Assembly (NCBI GenBank): GCA_013003715.1
Contig: JABDIN010000030.1
Span: forward strand, 1 to 64,000
Direction: 5' to 3'
From: Desulfobacteraceae bacterium
GTDB taxonomy: Bacteria; Desulfobacterota; Desulfobacteria; Desulfobacterales; Desulfosarcinaceae
DNA: 64,000 nt
The stretch's first letter is position 1. Each line of letters begins with the position of its first letter. Under the pieces are notes generated by a model. The model did not search any database, was not told the origin of the DNA, and was given only the letters and a program-made list of their open reading frames with translations. A program made the position numbers and the translations under genes. This document shows, piece after piece, positions 17,394-27,000 of this stretch.

Positions 17394-17837
17394 CTATAGT
17401 ATATAAGGTACCCTCATGTTAAAACCTTTATACACAACGAAGGTTTCAACGGATTGTATCCCCTCTACGCGTGACATTTCATCGGTGAAGAATTCAAGCA
17501 ACCCGAAGCCTTCTTTCAAAAAAACCTGAACAATGACATCAAAACGACCGGTAACGACACTAGTGTAAACAACGCCGCTGAGCTCCGACAGCTCCTTTGC
17601 CTTGCGGATCAGTTCCATGGAGGTTACCGTTACACCGATAAAAACCATGGTGTGGCCCGGCAATCCTTCCGGGTCAACGACACCGGTGATCTTCAGAATG
17701 CCTTCGTCCTTGAGCTTGTTCACACGGTTACGGACCGTGTTTTCAGTGATGCCAAGGTCATCAGCTATGGACTTAAAGGATTTTCGGCCACGTTGAAGAT
17801 GCCTGAGTATCGCGATGGTCGTATCATCAATTTTCAT
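17394..17837 (-). CDS. Lrp/AsnC-family transcriptional regulator
   Basis: A 147-aa one-component regulator: an N-terminal winged helix (residues 1-55, with LGITENTVRNRVNKLKDEGIL as recognition region) and a C-terminal RAM ligand-sensing domain (FIGVTVTSMEL, GRFDVIVQVF, IQSVETFVVY). Members sense amino acids. Its place between gcvT and divergent lpdA suggests that it controls glycine cleavage, with glycine or another amino acid as effector (inference). Start: ATG 17837 gives the typical MKIDDTTIAIL opening with GGAG 13 bases upstream; ATG 17861 has no Shine-Dalgarno. Confidence 0.88.
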   Translation of the reverse strand: MKIDDTTIAILRHLQRGRKSFKSIADDLGITENTVRNRVNKLKDEGILKITGVVDPEGLPGHTMVFIGVTVTSMELIRKAKELSELSGVVYTSVVTGRFDVIVQVFLKEGFGLLEFFTDEMSRVEGIQSVETFVVYKGFNMRVPYIL

Positions 17838-17952
17838 TGTTTTAAGAATCTCCGGAATCATTTTGGTTTTTTGTGATGAAATCCATTTATTCTAAAGGAT
17901 AATTTTATGTATTTGTCAATAAAGAAATTGATTTTTTATGTTTTCACAAAAA

Positions 17953-18029
17953 TTGATGATATTTCGAACAATATATAAAATTTTTAGCTTTTCATCAACT
18001 TTATTCGATTTTTTTTCATTTTTCATCAA
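17953..18029. promoter_or_regulatory. Candidate Lrp-family operator repeats
   Basis: The very AT-rich divergent region holds TTTTCATCAA at 17989-17998 and again at 18020-18029, start-to-start distance 31 bases (about three helical turns). The inverted form TTGATGAT lies at 17953-17960. Phased AT-rich repeats between an Lrp-family gene and its divergent neighbour fit an autoregulatory operator. No binding data exist here. Confidence 0.45.
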
Positions 18030-18036
18030 ATATGTC

Positions 18037-18065
18037 TTGAAAAAAGACAATTCTTGTTTTAGATG
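18037..18065 (+). promoter_or_regulatory. Possible promoter upstream of lpdA
   Basis: TTGAAA (18037-18042), a 17-base spacer and TAGATG (18060-18065) lie about 90 bases above the lpdA start, just after the candidate operator repeats. The -10 is imperfect. Confidence 0.35.
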
Positions 18066-18152
18066 CGTTTAGCGATTAAGAAATAAGGGATCATCGATAA
18101 TCCAAACCAGAGCATTATCGAAAACCTAATCATAAGATTGGAGATTTTAAAG

Positions 18153-19586
18153 ATGAGTATAAAAATTTGTATCCTCGGGGCAGGACCGGGCGGATATGTG
18201 GCAGCGATCAGGGCAGCACAGCTGGGCGCGGACGTCACGGTGATCGAAAAAGAAAATCCAGGTGGTACCTGTCTGAACTGGGGATGCATTCCCTCAAAAA
18301 TCATGAAAACCACCGCCGAATTGTTGGAGCGTTTTAAAGACGCCGAACAATACGGCGTGCATGTGGACGGCGCCGTTTCTCCCGACATGACCGCATTGAT
18401 GCGTAGAAAGGAAAAAATCCTCAAGACGCAGATCAAAGGTATCCTTGGGCTTCTGGCACACCACAAGATTCGGTATATAAAAGGTACGGGCCGTATTCCC
18501 GGACAGGGTGTTGCGGAGGTTGAACTGCCGGATGGGACCAGTGAAAAGGTGGCATGGGACAAGTTGATCATCAGCACGGGCACAGTCCCTCTCAATATCC
18601 CGGACTTTCCATTCGATCATGAGCGCATTATTTCGAGTAACGACGCGCTATGCCTGGACAAGGTACCCTCATCCATGGTGATAGTCGGCGGCGGGGTCAT
18701 CGGTTGTGAATTTGCGTGCATATTGTCTGCGCTTGGGACAATGGTTACCGTCGTGGAAGCACTTCCGCGATTGTTGCCGCTGCCGTCCGTGGATGAAGAA
18801 TGCTCTACCGTGCTGCAGCGCGAAATGAAAAAACGAAAGATCAAATTCCATGTCGATAAAACCGTCGAAAAAGTGGACAGCTCCGGTGACCTGCTGAAGG
18901 TAAAGGTCATACCCTCCCCATTTGCCACAACCCTGAAAGAAAAAGACAAGGAACCCATTAAGATCGAAGCGGAAAAAGTACTGGTTTGTATCGGCAGAAA
19001 ACCAAATACCAAAGGACTGGGATTCACGGACCTTGGCATGGACATGGATGAAAAGGGCTGGATTACGGTTGATGACCACATGCAGACGTCGGTGCCCGGG
19101 GTTTATGCCATCGGCGATGTGCTTGGCCCCACGCATGTAATGCTGGCCCATGTGGCTTCCCATGAAGGCACTTTGGCGGCCGAAAACGCCTTGGGAGCGA
19201 CACGCAAAATGCAGTACAATGCCGTACCCGGGGCCATCTTCACCATGCCGGAAGTCAGTAATGTCGGTCTGACCGAGACCCAGGCCGGGGAACAGGATAT
19301 CGACTATCGTTCGGACACGGTCCTGTTCAGGACATTGGGCAAGGCGCAAGTCATCGGAGAGCTTGCCGGTATGGCAAAAATCGTTTCAGACAACAAAACC
19401 GGAAGGATTTTGGGGGTGCACATGATCGGCCCCCATGCAACGGATTTGATTGCGGAAGGCACACTCGCCGTGCAAACCGGTATTGATGTCAGCACGTTGG
19501 CCGATACCATCCATGCACATCCCACCCTGGCCGAAGTGATGATGGAAGCCGCCCATAAGGCCTGCGACAAAGCCATCCACGGTTAA
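18153..19586 (+). CDS. lpdA: Dihydrolipoyl dehydrogenase
   Basis: The L protein of glycine cleavage (E3) reoxidises dihydrolipoyl GcvH with NAD+. The 477-aa flavoprotein has FAD motif LGAGPGGYVAAIRAA at residues 8-22, the redox disulfide Cys40/Cys45 in GGTCLNWGCIPSK, the NAD fold VIVGGGVIGCEFA near 172, YAIGDVLGPTHVMLAH, and the C-terminal active-site HAHPTLAE. ATG 18153 has GGAG nine bases upstream; the TTG at 18138 is rejected. It is divergent from the Lrp-family regulator and ends before a large hairpin. No pyruvate or 2-oxoglutarate dehydrogenase genes are present, so GcvH is its likely partner. Confidence 0.95.
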   Translation: MSIKICILGAGPGGYVAAIRAAQLGADVTVIEKENPGGTCLNWGCIPSKIMKTTAELLERFKDAEQYGVHVDGAVSPDMTALMRRKEKILKTQIKGILGLLAHHKIRYIKGTGRIPGQGVAEVELPDGTSEKVAWDKLIISTGTVPLNIPDFPFDHERIISSNDALCLDKVPSSMVIVGGGVIGCEFACILSALGTMVTVVEALPRLLPLPSVDEECSTVLQREMKKRKIKFHVDKTVEKVDSSGDLLKVKVIPSPFATTLKEKDKEPIKIEAEKVLVCIGRKPNTKGLGFTDLGMDMDEKGWITVDDHMQTSVPGVYAIGDVLGPTHVMLAHVASHEGTLAAENALGATRKMQYNAVPGAIFTMPEVSNVGLTETQAGEQDIDYRSDTVLFRTLGKAQVIGELAGMAKIVSDNKTGRILGVHMIGPHATDLIAEGTLAVQTGIDVSTLADTIHAHPTLAEVMMEAAHKACDKAIHG

Positions 19587-19611
19587 CCGCCGCTCCACCT
19601 CCATGGACTAT

Positions 19612-19656
19612 TCAAGCTGATGTTGCCGGTCAATCCCGCCGGTAACATCAGCTTGA
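19612..19656. terminator. 18-bp hairpin after lpdA
   Basis: TCAAGCTGATGTTGCCGG pairs with CCGGTAACATCAGCTTGA (one G-U pair) around a 9-base loop, 25 bases after the lpdA stop. No U-tract follows, so termination would be non-canonical. mRNA 3'-end protection is an alternative. Confidence 0.5.
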
Positions 19657-19762
19657 TCAATCGCTTCTTCTGTCTTGACACCCTGAACCCACTGGGATAT
19701 CTCGATACGCCATATGCTTCAATACGATGCACCTCCCCTATTTCAGTGACGGACGGCGCGAT

Positions 19763-20743
19763 ATGAATACCCGGAAGACGATACCCCGGCCTGAATCCAA
19801 ATTCAAAAACACCCTGATCACCGGCCTGTTGAAGGGTTGGTCCGCCATGGTCTGGTTGTTGAAAATATTGATCCCCATATCCTTGTTGACCTTTCTCATT
19901 GAATTCAGCGGGTGGTTGACAAAAATCGATTTTTTATTGTCCCCGCTGATGAATCTGATGCATTTACCGCCCAACGCCGGTCTCCCCCTGGCCGTCGGCC
20001 TGCTTACCGGGGTTTACGGCGGAATCGCCTCCATGTCCACCCTCGCCTTAAGCCATACCGAGATGACCATCATTGCCGTATTCCTGCTGATCTCGCATAA
20101 TCTCATACAGGAGTCGATAATTCAGGGAAAATCCGGGTTTCATCCGGTCAAGGCAACCATCAGCCGACTCCTGGCCTCGGTTGTCACTGTAATGGTCATC
20201 TACCCCTTCTTACCTGAGAGCGAATCCACTGTCACCAACACCACGGTTGTGGGAGCGTCCGCAGCCTTCGGCCCATTGTTCCTGCAATGGTGTAATGATA
20301 TCCTCTTTTTGAGTATAAAGATATGCCTGATTATTATTCCATTGTTGACACTTATGGAATTTATGAAGAATTATAATATAATTCGTTTCTTTACGCTGCC
20401 CCTCACACCGTTTCTCCGGTTTTTGGGACTCAACCGAAATGTGGGTTTTTTATGGCTTACCGGGGCTTTTTTCGGACTGTCCTACGGCGGAGCAGCCATC
20501 GTAGAGGAAGCCAAAGAGGGTAACATCAGCCCAGCCGAGCTGAGCCGATTACAGATTTCCATCGGAATCAATCACTCGCTGATCGAAGATCCGGTTTTAT
20601 TTATCCCATTGGGTATCGGGATATTCTGGTTATGGATTCCGAGACTCCTTGCCGCTGTTATAATGGTGAATCTATACAATCTTCTGCGAAGAGTATACCC
20701 GGCAAAATCGCCAAAAAACAAGCACCGGACCAATGAAGTATAA
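19763..20743 (+). CDS. Gate-domain (nucleoside recognition) membrane protein
   Basis: A 326-aa integral membrane protein with two Gate/nucleoside-recognition-like halves, related to the SpmA/SpmB and YjiH-type families. About eight hydrophobic segments are visible, starting with MVWLLKILIPISLLTFLIEF. Conserved-looking parts are GLLTGVYGGIASMS and the second-half LTGAFFGLSYGGAAIVEEA, followed by SIGINHSLIEDPVLF. The substrate is unknown. The start is uncertain: ATG 19763 opens just before the basic stretch, and ATG 19727 would add 12 residues; neither has a clear Shine-Dalgarno. The next gene begins about 20 bases later. Confidence 0.7.
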   Translation: MNTRKTIPRPESKFKNTLITGLLKGWSAMVWLLKILIPISLLTFLIEFSGWLTKIDFLLSPLMNLMHLPPNAGLPLAVGLLTGVYGGIASMSTLALSHTEMTIIAVFLLISHNLIQESIIQGKSGFHPVKATISRLLASVVTVMVIYPFLPESESTVTNTTVVGASAAFGPLFLQWCNDILFLSIKICLIIIPLLTLMEFMKNYNIIRFFTLPLTPFLRFLGLNRNVGFLWLTGAFFGLSYGGAAIVEEAKEGNISPAELSRLQISIGINHSLIEDPVLFIPLGIGIFWLWIPRLLAAVIMVNLYNLLRRVYPAKSPKNKHRTNEV

Positions 20744-20765
20744 TGACAGAAAGAATGGAGAAGAT

Positions 20766-21461
20766 ATGACCGACGATAAGGAAGCCAACCTTAAGCTGGC
20801 CGGACTATCGGTGGACTCGGGAACAAAATATCAGACATGGTTATGGAAAAAAACAGGTCAGGCTACGGTCAAGAATCTGAATAAACATGAATTTGATGCG
20901 CATTTTGCCAACAACATCAAAGAAGCCCTGCACCTGGTCCTCCCAATGATTAAACCCTACGAAACCTTCGGTTTCGGCGGTTCGGACACGACCCGCAGAT
21001 TAGGCGTCCTCCCTTTGTTGATCAATGCCGGTATGTTGGTATACGACCATTGGCGGGAAAATCTCACTGCGCAGGAAGACCTTGAAATCAGAAAAAAACA
21101 GGGGCAGTGCGATTGCTATTTCACCAGTGCCAATGCGGTATCCATGACCGGAGAAATAATTAACGTGGATGGTGTGGGCAATAGAACCAACGCCATGAGT
21201 TTCGGTCCGGCCAAGGTGATTGTCATCGCCGGTATGAATAAAGTGACACCGGACATACCTTCCGCACTCAAGCGGATACGGGAAGTAGCGGCGCCCATGC
21301 GCGCAAAAAGCTTACAGATGGACACGCCCTGCGCAAAGACAGGGATTTGCAGCGACTGCAACTCACCACAACGTATCTGTAGAATTACAGCGATACTGCA
21401 CCGAAAGCCGTTGAAAACAGATATATCGGTAATTATGATCAATGAACATCTGGGGTTTTAA
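20766..21461 (+). CDS. LUD-domain protein
   Basis: A 231-aa LUD (LutB/LutC, DUF162-type) protein. It shows FGFGGSDTTRRLGVLPLL near residue 68, the CYFTSANAVSMTGEIINVDG strand, and GNRTNAMSFGPAKVIVIAG. The C-terminal part contains five Cys (CAKTGICSDCN, then ICR), so it may hold a metal centre. In lactate-utilisation complexes LutC-type proteins work with LutA/LutB, which are absent here; stand-alone copies are of unknown function. Start ATG 20766 with GGAG 6 bases upstream. It overlaps no other gene and follows the Gate protein closely. Confidence 0.82.
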   Translation: MTDDKEANLKLAGLSVDSGTKYQTWLWKKTGQATVKNLNKHEFDAHFANNIKEALHLVLPMIKPYETFGFGGSDTTRRLGVLPLLINAGMLVYDHWRENLTAQEDLEIRKKQGQCDCYFTSANAVSMTGEIINVDGVGNRTNAMSFGPAKVIVIAGMNKVTPDIPSALKRIREVAAPMRAKSLQMDTPCAKTGICSDCNSPQRICRITAILHRKPLKTDISVIMINEHLGF

Positions 21462-21496
21462 AAAATGATCCGGGAGCAAGAAAAGGACGGCCAAAC

Positions 21497-22468
21497 ATGA
21501 AGAATTTCAAATGGATTTCGTTCATTGTCCTGTTAACAACGATTTGTATTGGTGGTATCGGTTCAAAAACAGGTGCGGATCCTTCTGATCCGGTCGTTCG
21601 GATAAATGACAATGTCATCACCCGGGCCACACTGGATCGTGAAATAAGATTCCACAATCTGCAATCATACCAAAACCCTGTAAAATCGGGTAATTCGTCT
21701 CAACCCCATAACCTGAATCAGCTCTTGGAAACATTGATCGAGCGTGAATTGCTTGTTCAAAAAGCAATGGATAAGGAGATCTCCATAACAGCGTCCATGA
21801 TCCAGGTCAGACTGAATCGCTTGAAGAAGCGGTTTTCCAATACCAAATCCTTTGATACCGCTTTATTGAATAACGGATTTAATGAGGATGATATCCGCAC
21901 ATTCATCAAACAGGGGCTCATGGTTGAGTTCTTACTGGAAGACGAGGTTTTCCGGCGCATAGTTGTAACCGACCAGGAAGCCATGAACTATTATGAAGAA
22001 CATGGAGAGGAATTCATTCAGCCCGGGACGGCTAAAGTCCGGCACATTCTGATCCGGGTGCCGGAAGGTGCGGATGCAGACGCCAGAATGAATGCTATGG
22101 ATAAGGCGGCCATGATTAAACAGCGGATCGAAAACGGGGATCTGTTTTCGGTGCTTGCCATCGAATACTCAGACGGTCCCAACCGGTTTCTGGGCGGCGA
22201 TCTCGGCTATGTTGGCCGAGAGGATCTGATCGAGCCCCTGGCGGCAACCGCATTTTCACTCTCTTCCGGTGAGATCAGTCAAATCATAGAAACATCATTG
22301 GGTTTTCATCTGATTACGGTTGAGGACACGACCGGTTCGAAAGCTCTCTCCTTTGAAGATGTCCAGAAAAAAATCCGTAATATTCTTGAAAACCGAAAAC
22401 GGCAAGCAGCCGTGAGGCAATACATCAACACCCTTAAAAAAAGAGCTGAGATAGATAAATTAATGTAA
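21497..22468 (+). CDS. Exported PpiC/SurA-type peptidyl-prolyl isomerase
   Basis: A 323-aa periplasmic foldase candidate. A signal-type hydrophobic N-terminus (residues 5-22) is followed by a SurA-like helical chaperone region (about 35-155, with LLETLIERELLVQKAM) and one parvulin domain (about 175-275: KVRHILIRVP, FSVLAIEYSDGPN, GGDLGYVGR, ATAFSLSSGEIS, GFHLITVED). The C-terminal helix is lysine-rich. It probably assists outer-membrane or secreted protein folding. It stands alone after the LUD gene. AGCAAGAAAAGGACGG upstream gives an AAAGGA ribosome site. Confidence 0.9.
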   Translation: MKNFKWISFIVLLTTICIGGIGSKTGADPSDPVVRINDNVITRATLDREIRFHNLQSYQNPVKSGNSSQPHNLNQLLETLIERELLVQKAMDKEISITASMIQVRLNRLKKRFSNTKSFDTALLNNGFNEDDIRTFIKQGLMVEFLLEDEVFRRIVVTDQEAMNYYEEHGEEFIQPGTAKVRHILIRVPEGADADARMNAMDKAAMIKQRIENGDLFSVLAIEYSDGPNRFLGGDLGYVGREDLIEPLAATAFSLSSGEISQIIETSLGFHLITVEDTTGSKALSFEDVQKKIRNILENRKRQAAVRQYINTLKKRAEIDKLM

Positions 22469-22596
22469 TATATTCATATTGTTGTAAAGCAATATCTACA
22501 CGAACCAATGCCTGTTTACGGTTCCAGCCAAACGGATTCCCGCCTTGAGATATGTCCGATTTACCGGGGATAGGATATAATTTCAGAACTTCTCCC

Positions 22597-22644
22597 GCCA
22601 ACAAAAGAATCGGTAATGAAGCCAACAAAAGAATCGGCAATGAA
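22597..22644. repeat. 24-bp tandem duplication
   Basis: Two adjacent 24-base units starting GCCAACAAAAGAATCGG differ at one base (T/C at unit position 18). This is a simple local duplication in non-coding DNA. Confidence 0.85.
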
Positions 22645-22765
22645 TTACCCGGTTAATCGTAGCCCAACCCATAAACGATAAAAATGAGTAGTACCGGCAA
22701 GTTTCAGAGACAAGACCGGAGTTGGTATCTCTGCGAAAAAACCCGTAATTCAGGCTTTTTTTTCC

Positions 22766-22794
22766 TTGACCTTTCCAGAATCGCTGGCTATGGT
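22766..22794 (+). promoter_or_regulatory. Promoter candidate for csp
   Basis: TTGACC (22766-22771), a 17-base spacer, TATGGT (22789-22794). It would yield a leader of about 120 bases ahead of the cold-shock gene. Confidence 0.5.
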
Positions 22795-22919
22795 GAAAAT
22801 TGGATGATGGTTTGGCTGTGGACGGAGTTAAAATAAATTGCACAGAATACAGGTCGCCGAGGGATCGTCCAGAGGTTAGGGGACAACATGAGGAATATTA
22901 GGTAAAAGGAGGTCGAGCT

Positions 22920-23123
22920 TTGGCAAATGGTATTGTAAAATGGTTTAATGACAGAAAGGGTTACGGTTTCATCAATGAAGAAGAAGGCCGTGATATATTC
23001 GTTCACTTCTCATCCATTGATATGCAGGGTTTCAAGACACTTGCGGAAGGAGACAAGGTGGTTTTTGAAGTCGAAGAGAGCGATCGCGGTCCGGAAGCCA
23101 AGAAGGTGAAAAAAGACGCTTAA
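22920..23123 (+). CDS. Cold-shock domain protein
   Basis: A 67-aa CspA-type OB-fold protein that binds single-stranded RNA or DNA. RNP1 is KGYGFI and RNP2 is IFVHFSSI. It starts at a TTG (22920), with a perfect AAGGAGG seven bases upstream, giving the normal family opening MANGIVKWFN. A long leader and an intrinsic terminator make it a monocistronic unit. The C-terminal tail PEAKKVKKDA is slightly shorter than in E. coli CspA. Confidence 0.96.
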   Translation: MANGIVKWFNDRKGYGFINEEEGRDIFVHFSSIDMQGFKTLAEGDKVVFEVEESDRGPEAKKVKKDA

Positions 23124-23141
23124 CTACTTAATTTAATAATG

Positions 23142-23176
23142 AAAGGTGTCCGTTATACAGCGGATGCCTTTTTTTA
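23142..23176 (+). terminator. Intrinsic terminator of csp
   Basis: GGTGTCCG pairs with CGGATGCC (two G-U pairs) around an 8-base loop, and is followed by TTTTTTT. It begins about 20 bases after the csp stop. Confidence 0.85.
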
Positions 23177-23213
23177 TTTAATGGTCTTGCGTCCCGGTGT
23201 TCTTAGCCGGTGC

Positions 23214-23630
23214 CTACTCCCCGATGATTTTCACCAGGACCCTTTTTTTTCTTCTCCCGTCGAATTCTCCATAGAAAATCTGCTCCCAGGTGCCAAAATC
23301 CAGTTTGCCGCCCGAGATCGCCACGACGACCTCACGTCCCATGAGCTGCCTTTTCATATGGGCATCCGCGTTATCTTCTCCCACATTGTGGTGATACTGA
23401 GAAGGTGGAGAGTGTGGCGCCAATTTTTCAAGCCACGTCTCATAATCTTGATGAAGGCCCGATTCATCGTCGTTGATGAACACTGACGCTGTGATGTGCA
23501 TGGCGTTGACGAGTACGAAACCCTCGGTGACATTACTGTCCTCAAGGCATTGAACCACATCAGGAGTAATATTGATAAAGGCACGCCGGGTCGGCACTTC
23601 AAACCATAGTTCCTTTCTATAGCTTTTCAT
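23214..23630 (-). CDS. YjbQ-family (UPF0047) protein
   Basis: A 138-aa YjbQ/UPF0047 protein. The family is a small trimeric enzyme-like fold; some members show weak thiamine-phosphate synthase activity, but the true role is unsettled. Landmarks: [18 protein letters not shown], the His-rich [19 protein letters not shown], and the C-terminal [16 protein letters not shown], which carry the conserved His/Glu cluster. It is convergent with csp and stands alone. Confidence 0.88.
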   Translation of the reverse strand: MKSYRKELWFEVPTRRAFINITPDVVQCLEDSNVTEGFVLVNAMHITASVFINDDESGLHQDYETWLEKLAPHSPPSQYHHNVGEDNADAHMKRQLMGREVVVAISGGKLDFGTWEQIFYGEFDGRRKKRVLVKIIGE

Positions 23631-24074
23631 ATGATCATTCTCCTCATTAATTATGCTTATTATTCTTCACCCCCCTGAAACAATGGGCTCTACACCAAAT
23701 AACGCACGAATTGTACGCCCGGCATTCTTTCATGTCAACACGACAAATACAGATTATTATGATAAAAATGTTGTTCCGGCACATGGATAAGAATCAGTTA
23801 TTGTACTGGTATTTCCGCAGTACCGATCTTGGCAACATGTGCCTAACCGCCGGATCCGTTGTACTGCACCGGCACCTGTATGGTCACTTGAAGGGCCGCC
23901 GGCCCGGTATCCCGGGATATGTAGCATGGGAACGGTTCAAACACCTATGAGCCTTTTATTTTATAGTAAAAATGTTGTATTAAAGAATCGGACAGTGCGC
24001 AGGCAATTTTCAGGTAGCGCCTCCGGAAGTTTGGTCACCATTCCGGATGCGACATAAATTACACTTTCAGACAC
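23631..24074. other. Gene-free region
   Basis: About 440 bases between divergent yjbQ and hrpA. The short open frames present have atypical composition and no ribosome site. I recognise no RNA gene or repeat. Confidence 0.5.
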
Positions 24075-27000
24075 GTGAGACAGGTCAGACCCGTGAACTC
24101 GTTTTCCACACAAATTAACGCCATCCACCGATTTCTGCCGGATATGTTGACCGCGGACCGTGTGGTGATAAAAAAAGAGATCTTTCGCCTCCGCCGGCTT
24201 ATGCGTCATGAGGGTGATGCAGGACAAATGGCGACCGCCATCAGGGAGCTGCGGGCACATGCCAAGAAATGCGTGAACCGCAAATCTAAACGAATACAGA
24301 ATCGTCCCCGGCCAACCTATCCTGAGGACTTACCGATTACAACCAAAGGTAACGACATCATAGAGTCCATCCGCGCAAACCAGGTGGTGATTATCTCCGG
24401 AGAAACCGGCTCCGGAAAAACCACTCAAATCCCCAAACTATGCCTTGCCGCCGGCCGTGGAATCGATGGTAAAATCGCGTGTACGCAACCCCGGCGTATT
24501 GCTGCAATCTCCGTCAGCCAACGCATCGCTGAAGAATTGGGGGAACCGCTGGGCCGGAGTGTCGGTTATAAAATACGATTTAAGGAGAAAGGTGGTCAAA
24601 ATGTGTACATCAAAATCATGACCGATGGGATGTTGCTGGCTGAGACCCAACATGATCGCTATCTGAACGAATACGACACGATTATCATCGATGAAGCCCA
24701 TGAACGAAGCTTGAACATCGATTTCTCCCTGGGTATCATCAAAACACTGCTCGCCAAAAGAATCGATCTCAAACTGATTATCACCTCTGCGACCATCGAT
24801 ACGGACAAATTTTCAAAAGCGTTTAACGGTGCGCCTGTCATCGAAGTATCCGGACGCATGTATCCTGTCGATACCCGATACGAATTCCCCGAGAACGGGT
24901 TCGATGAGATTAGTGACGCGACGCATGTGGAATGGGCGGTTACCGTATTGGACCGGCTGCACAAAAAAAATCCTTATGGGGATGTCCTGGTTTTTATGCC
25001 CACTGAGCAGGATATCCGTGAAACCTGCGACCTCATTGAAGGCCGTAAACATGACGGATTGGTGGTCATGCCGTTGTTTGCCCGTATGCCGGCCAATCTG
25101 CAAAAACGCGTATTCTCAAGTGTACCGGCAAGAAAAGTTGTTGTCGCCACAAACATTGCCGAGACCTCACTCACCATTCCGGGGATTAAATATGTAATCG
25201 ACACCGGTCTTGCACGCATATCCCAATACCTGCCGCGGACCCGCACGACTTCACTACCGGTGGTGCCCGTTTCAAAAAGCAGCGCAGACCAACGACAGGG
25301 AAGATGCGGCCGCGTCGAGAACGGGGTGTGCATCCGCCTCTATCCGGAGAGTGATTACAATAACAGACCTCAATTTACACAACCCGAGATATTGCGATCC
25401 AACCTCGCCGAGGTCATACTGCGGATGATCGCCCTGAAACTCGGAGATATCTCGGTGTTTCCGTTCATCGACAACCCGGCGGAAAAAAGCATCCGGGACG
25501 GATTCAATCTATTGCTTGAATTGGGTGCGATTACCACCCCGGCCCGGTCAAACCGGAAAAAACAGGGTACGCGCCGGGGAGAAGAAAAGACCGGCCCACG
25601 GTTTGTTCTGACATCCTACGGACAGCTAATGGCAAAAATCCCCCTGGATCCCCGTTTGAGCCGTATCATCATCGAAGCCCGGCAACAGGAATGTCTTAAT
25701 GAAATAATGATTATCACAGCCGCCCTGAGCATCATGGATCCCCGGGAACGGCCGCCCGAAAAACAGGCCGAAGCAGACCGGGCGCACGCCGGTTTCTCGG
25801 ACGCCAACTCGGATTTCATCTCACTGCTCAATATATGGAATGATTATCATAATAGCCGTTCCGGGAAGATGGGTCTCGGCCACTTGAAAAAGTACTGCAA
25901 ATCGAACTTTCTGTCATTCAACCGCATGCGGGAGTGGCGCGACATACATCACCAGATCCAGGTCCTGCTGAAAGAACACGATATTATCGACAACTCTGCG
26001 AAACAGGCAAGGACCAGCATTGAGCCCTTCTCGGAAACGTATGTGGCCGTCCACAAATCCATACTTTCCGGATTTTTATCGAATATCGCCATGCGGGCGG
26101 AGAAACCATATTTTAAAGGAGCGATGGGCAAGGAGATCATGATCTTTCCGGGATCGGGGTTGTTTAAAAGTCCGGGGAAATGGGTCGTCGCGGCCGAAAT
26201 TGTCGAAACCTCCCGGGTGTTTGCACGCGGGGTTGCCAATATTGATAACCGGTGGATAGAGCCTTTTGCCCGGAACCAATGCAAGTACACGTATCTTAAT
26301 CCTCACTGGGAAAAGAACCGGGGAGAAGTGAGAGCAACCAAACAGGTCAGCCTCTACGGTTTACTCATCGATTCGGGGACAACCGTATCTTTCGGTAAAA
26401 TCAATCCTGAAGAAGCCACCGGCATTTTTATTCAATCCGCCTTGATCCAGCAGGACGTTAAAAAGCCGGCACCGTTCATGGTTCACAATAGACGCCTGAT
26501 CGAAGAAATCGGATCCCTTGAGGATCGCATAAGACGGAGAGATTTACTGGTGGATGAATATAACCTGGTTCGCTTTTATGAACAGCGTCTCGAAGGTATC
26601 TATAGTATCGACACTCTTATGAAGCACATAAAAAACCGGGGTAGCGATGATTTCCTCAGGATGCGGAAAGAAGACCTGCAGCTATATACCCCGGCACATG
26701 ACGAGCTTAATCAATACCCGGATAAGGTGCGCGTCGGTGAGCAGGAATATATGGTGAGCTACCGATTCGATCCCGGCCGGGAAGATGATGGGGTGACCAT
26801 TGGTATTCCCGCTGACGCTGCGGCGTCCGTGGCCACCGAAGAGCTGGATTGGATTGTGCCGGGTTTGTTCGGAGAAAAAATCACGGAAATGCTGAAGGGG
26901 CTTCCCAAACAATTTCGCAAAAAACTTGTTCCCATCTCCACGTCGGTGGATATCATTGTTGCGGAAATGCCTTCAAAAAAGACGAGGTTGAAAACACAGC

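Larger units (their letters stand above)
22469..22919. other. Gene-free leader region before csp
   Basis: About 450 bases between the foldase and the cold-shock gene. It holds a 24-bp tandem duplication (22597-22644), a promoter candidate (22766-22794) and a leader of roughly 120 bases, which is normal for csp mRNAs. The minus-strand open frames here are low-complexity and have no ribosome site, so I do not call a gene. Confidence 0.6.

Noticed and set aside
22434-22640. Hydrophobic 68-codon frame on the minus strand
   Set aside because: Its Leu-rich pattern comes from the 24-bp duplication, and there is no ribosome site.
22597-22644. Possible start of a CRISPR array
   Set aside because: Only two directly adjacent 24-base units with no spacer; a simple tandem duplication. 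No cas genes are present.
23711-24057. Two overlapping short plus-strand frames upstream of hrpA
   Set aside because: No ribosome site, unusual residue composition, and no similarity that I can recognise.
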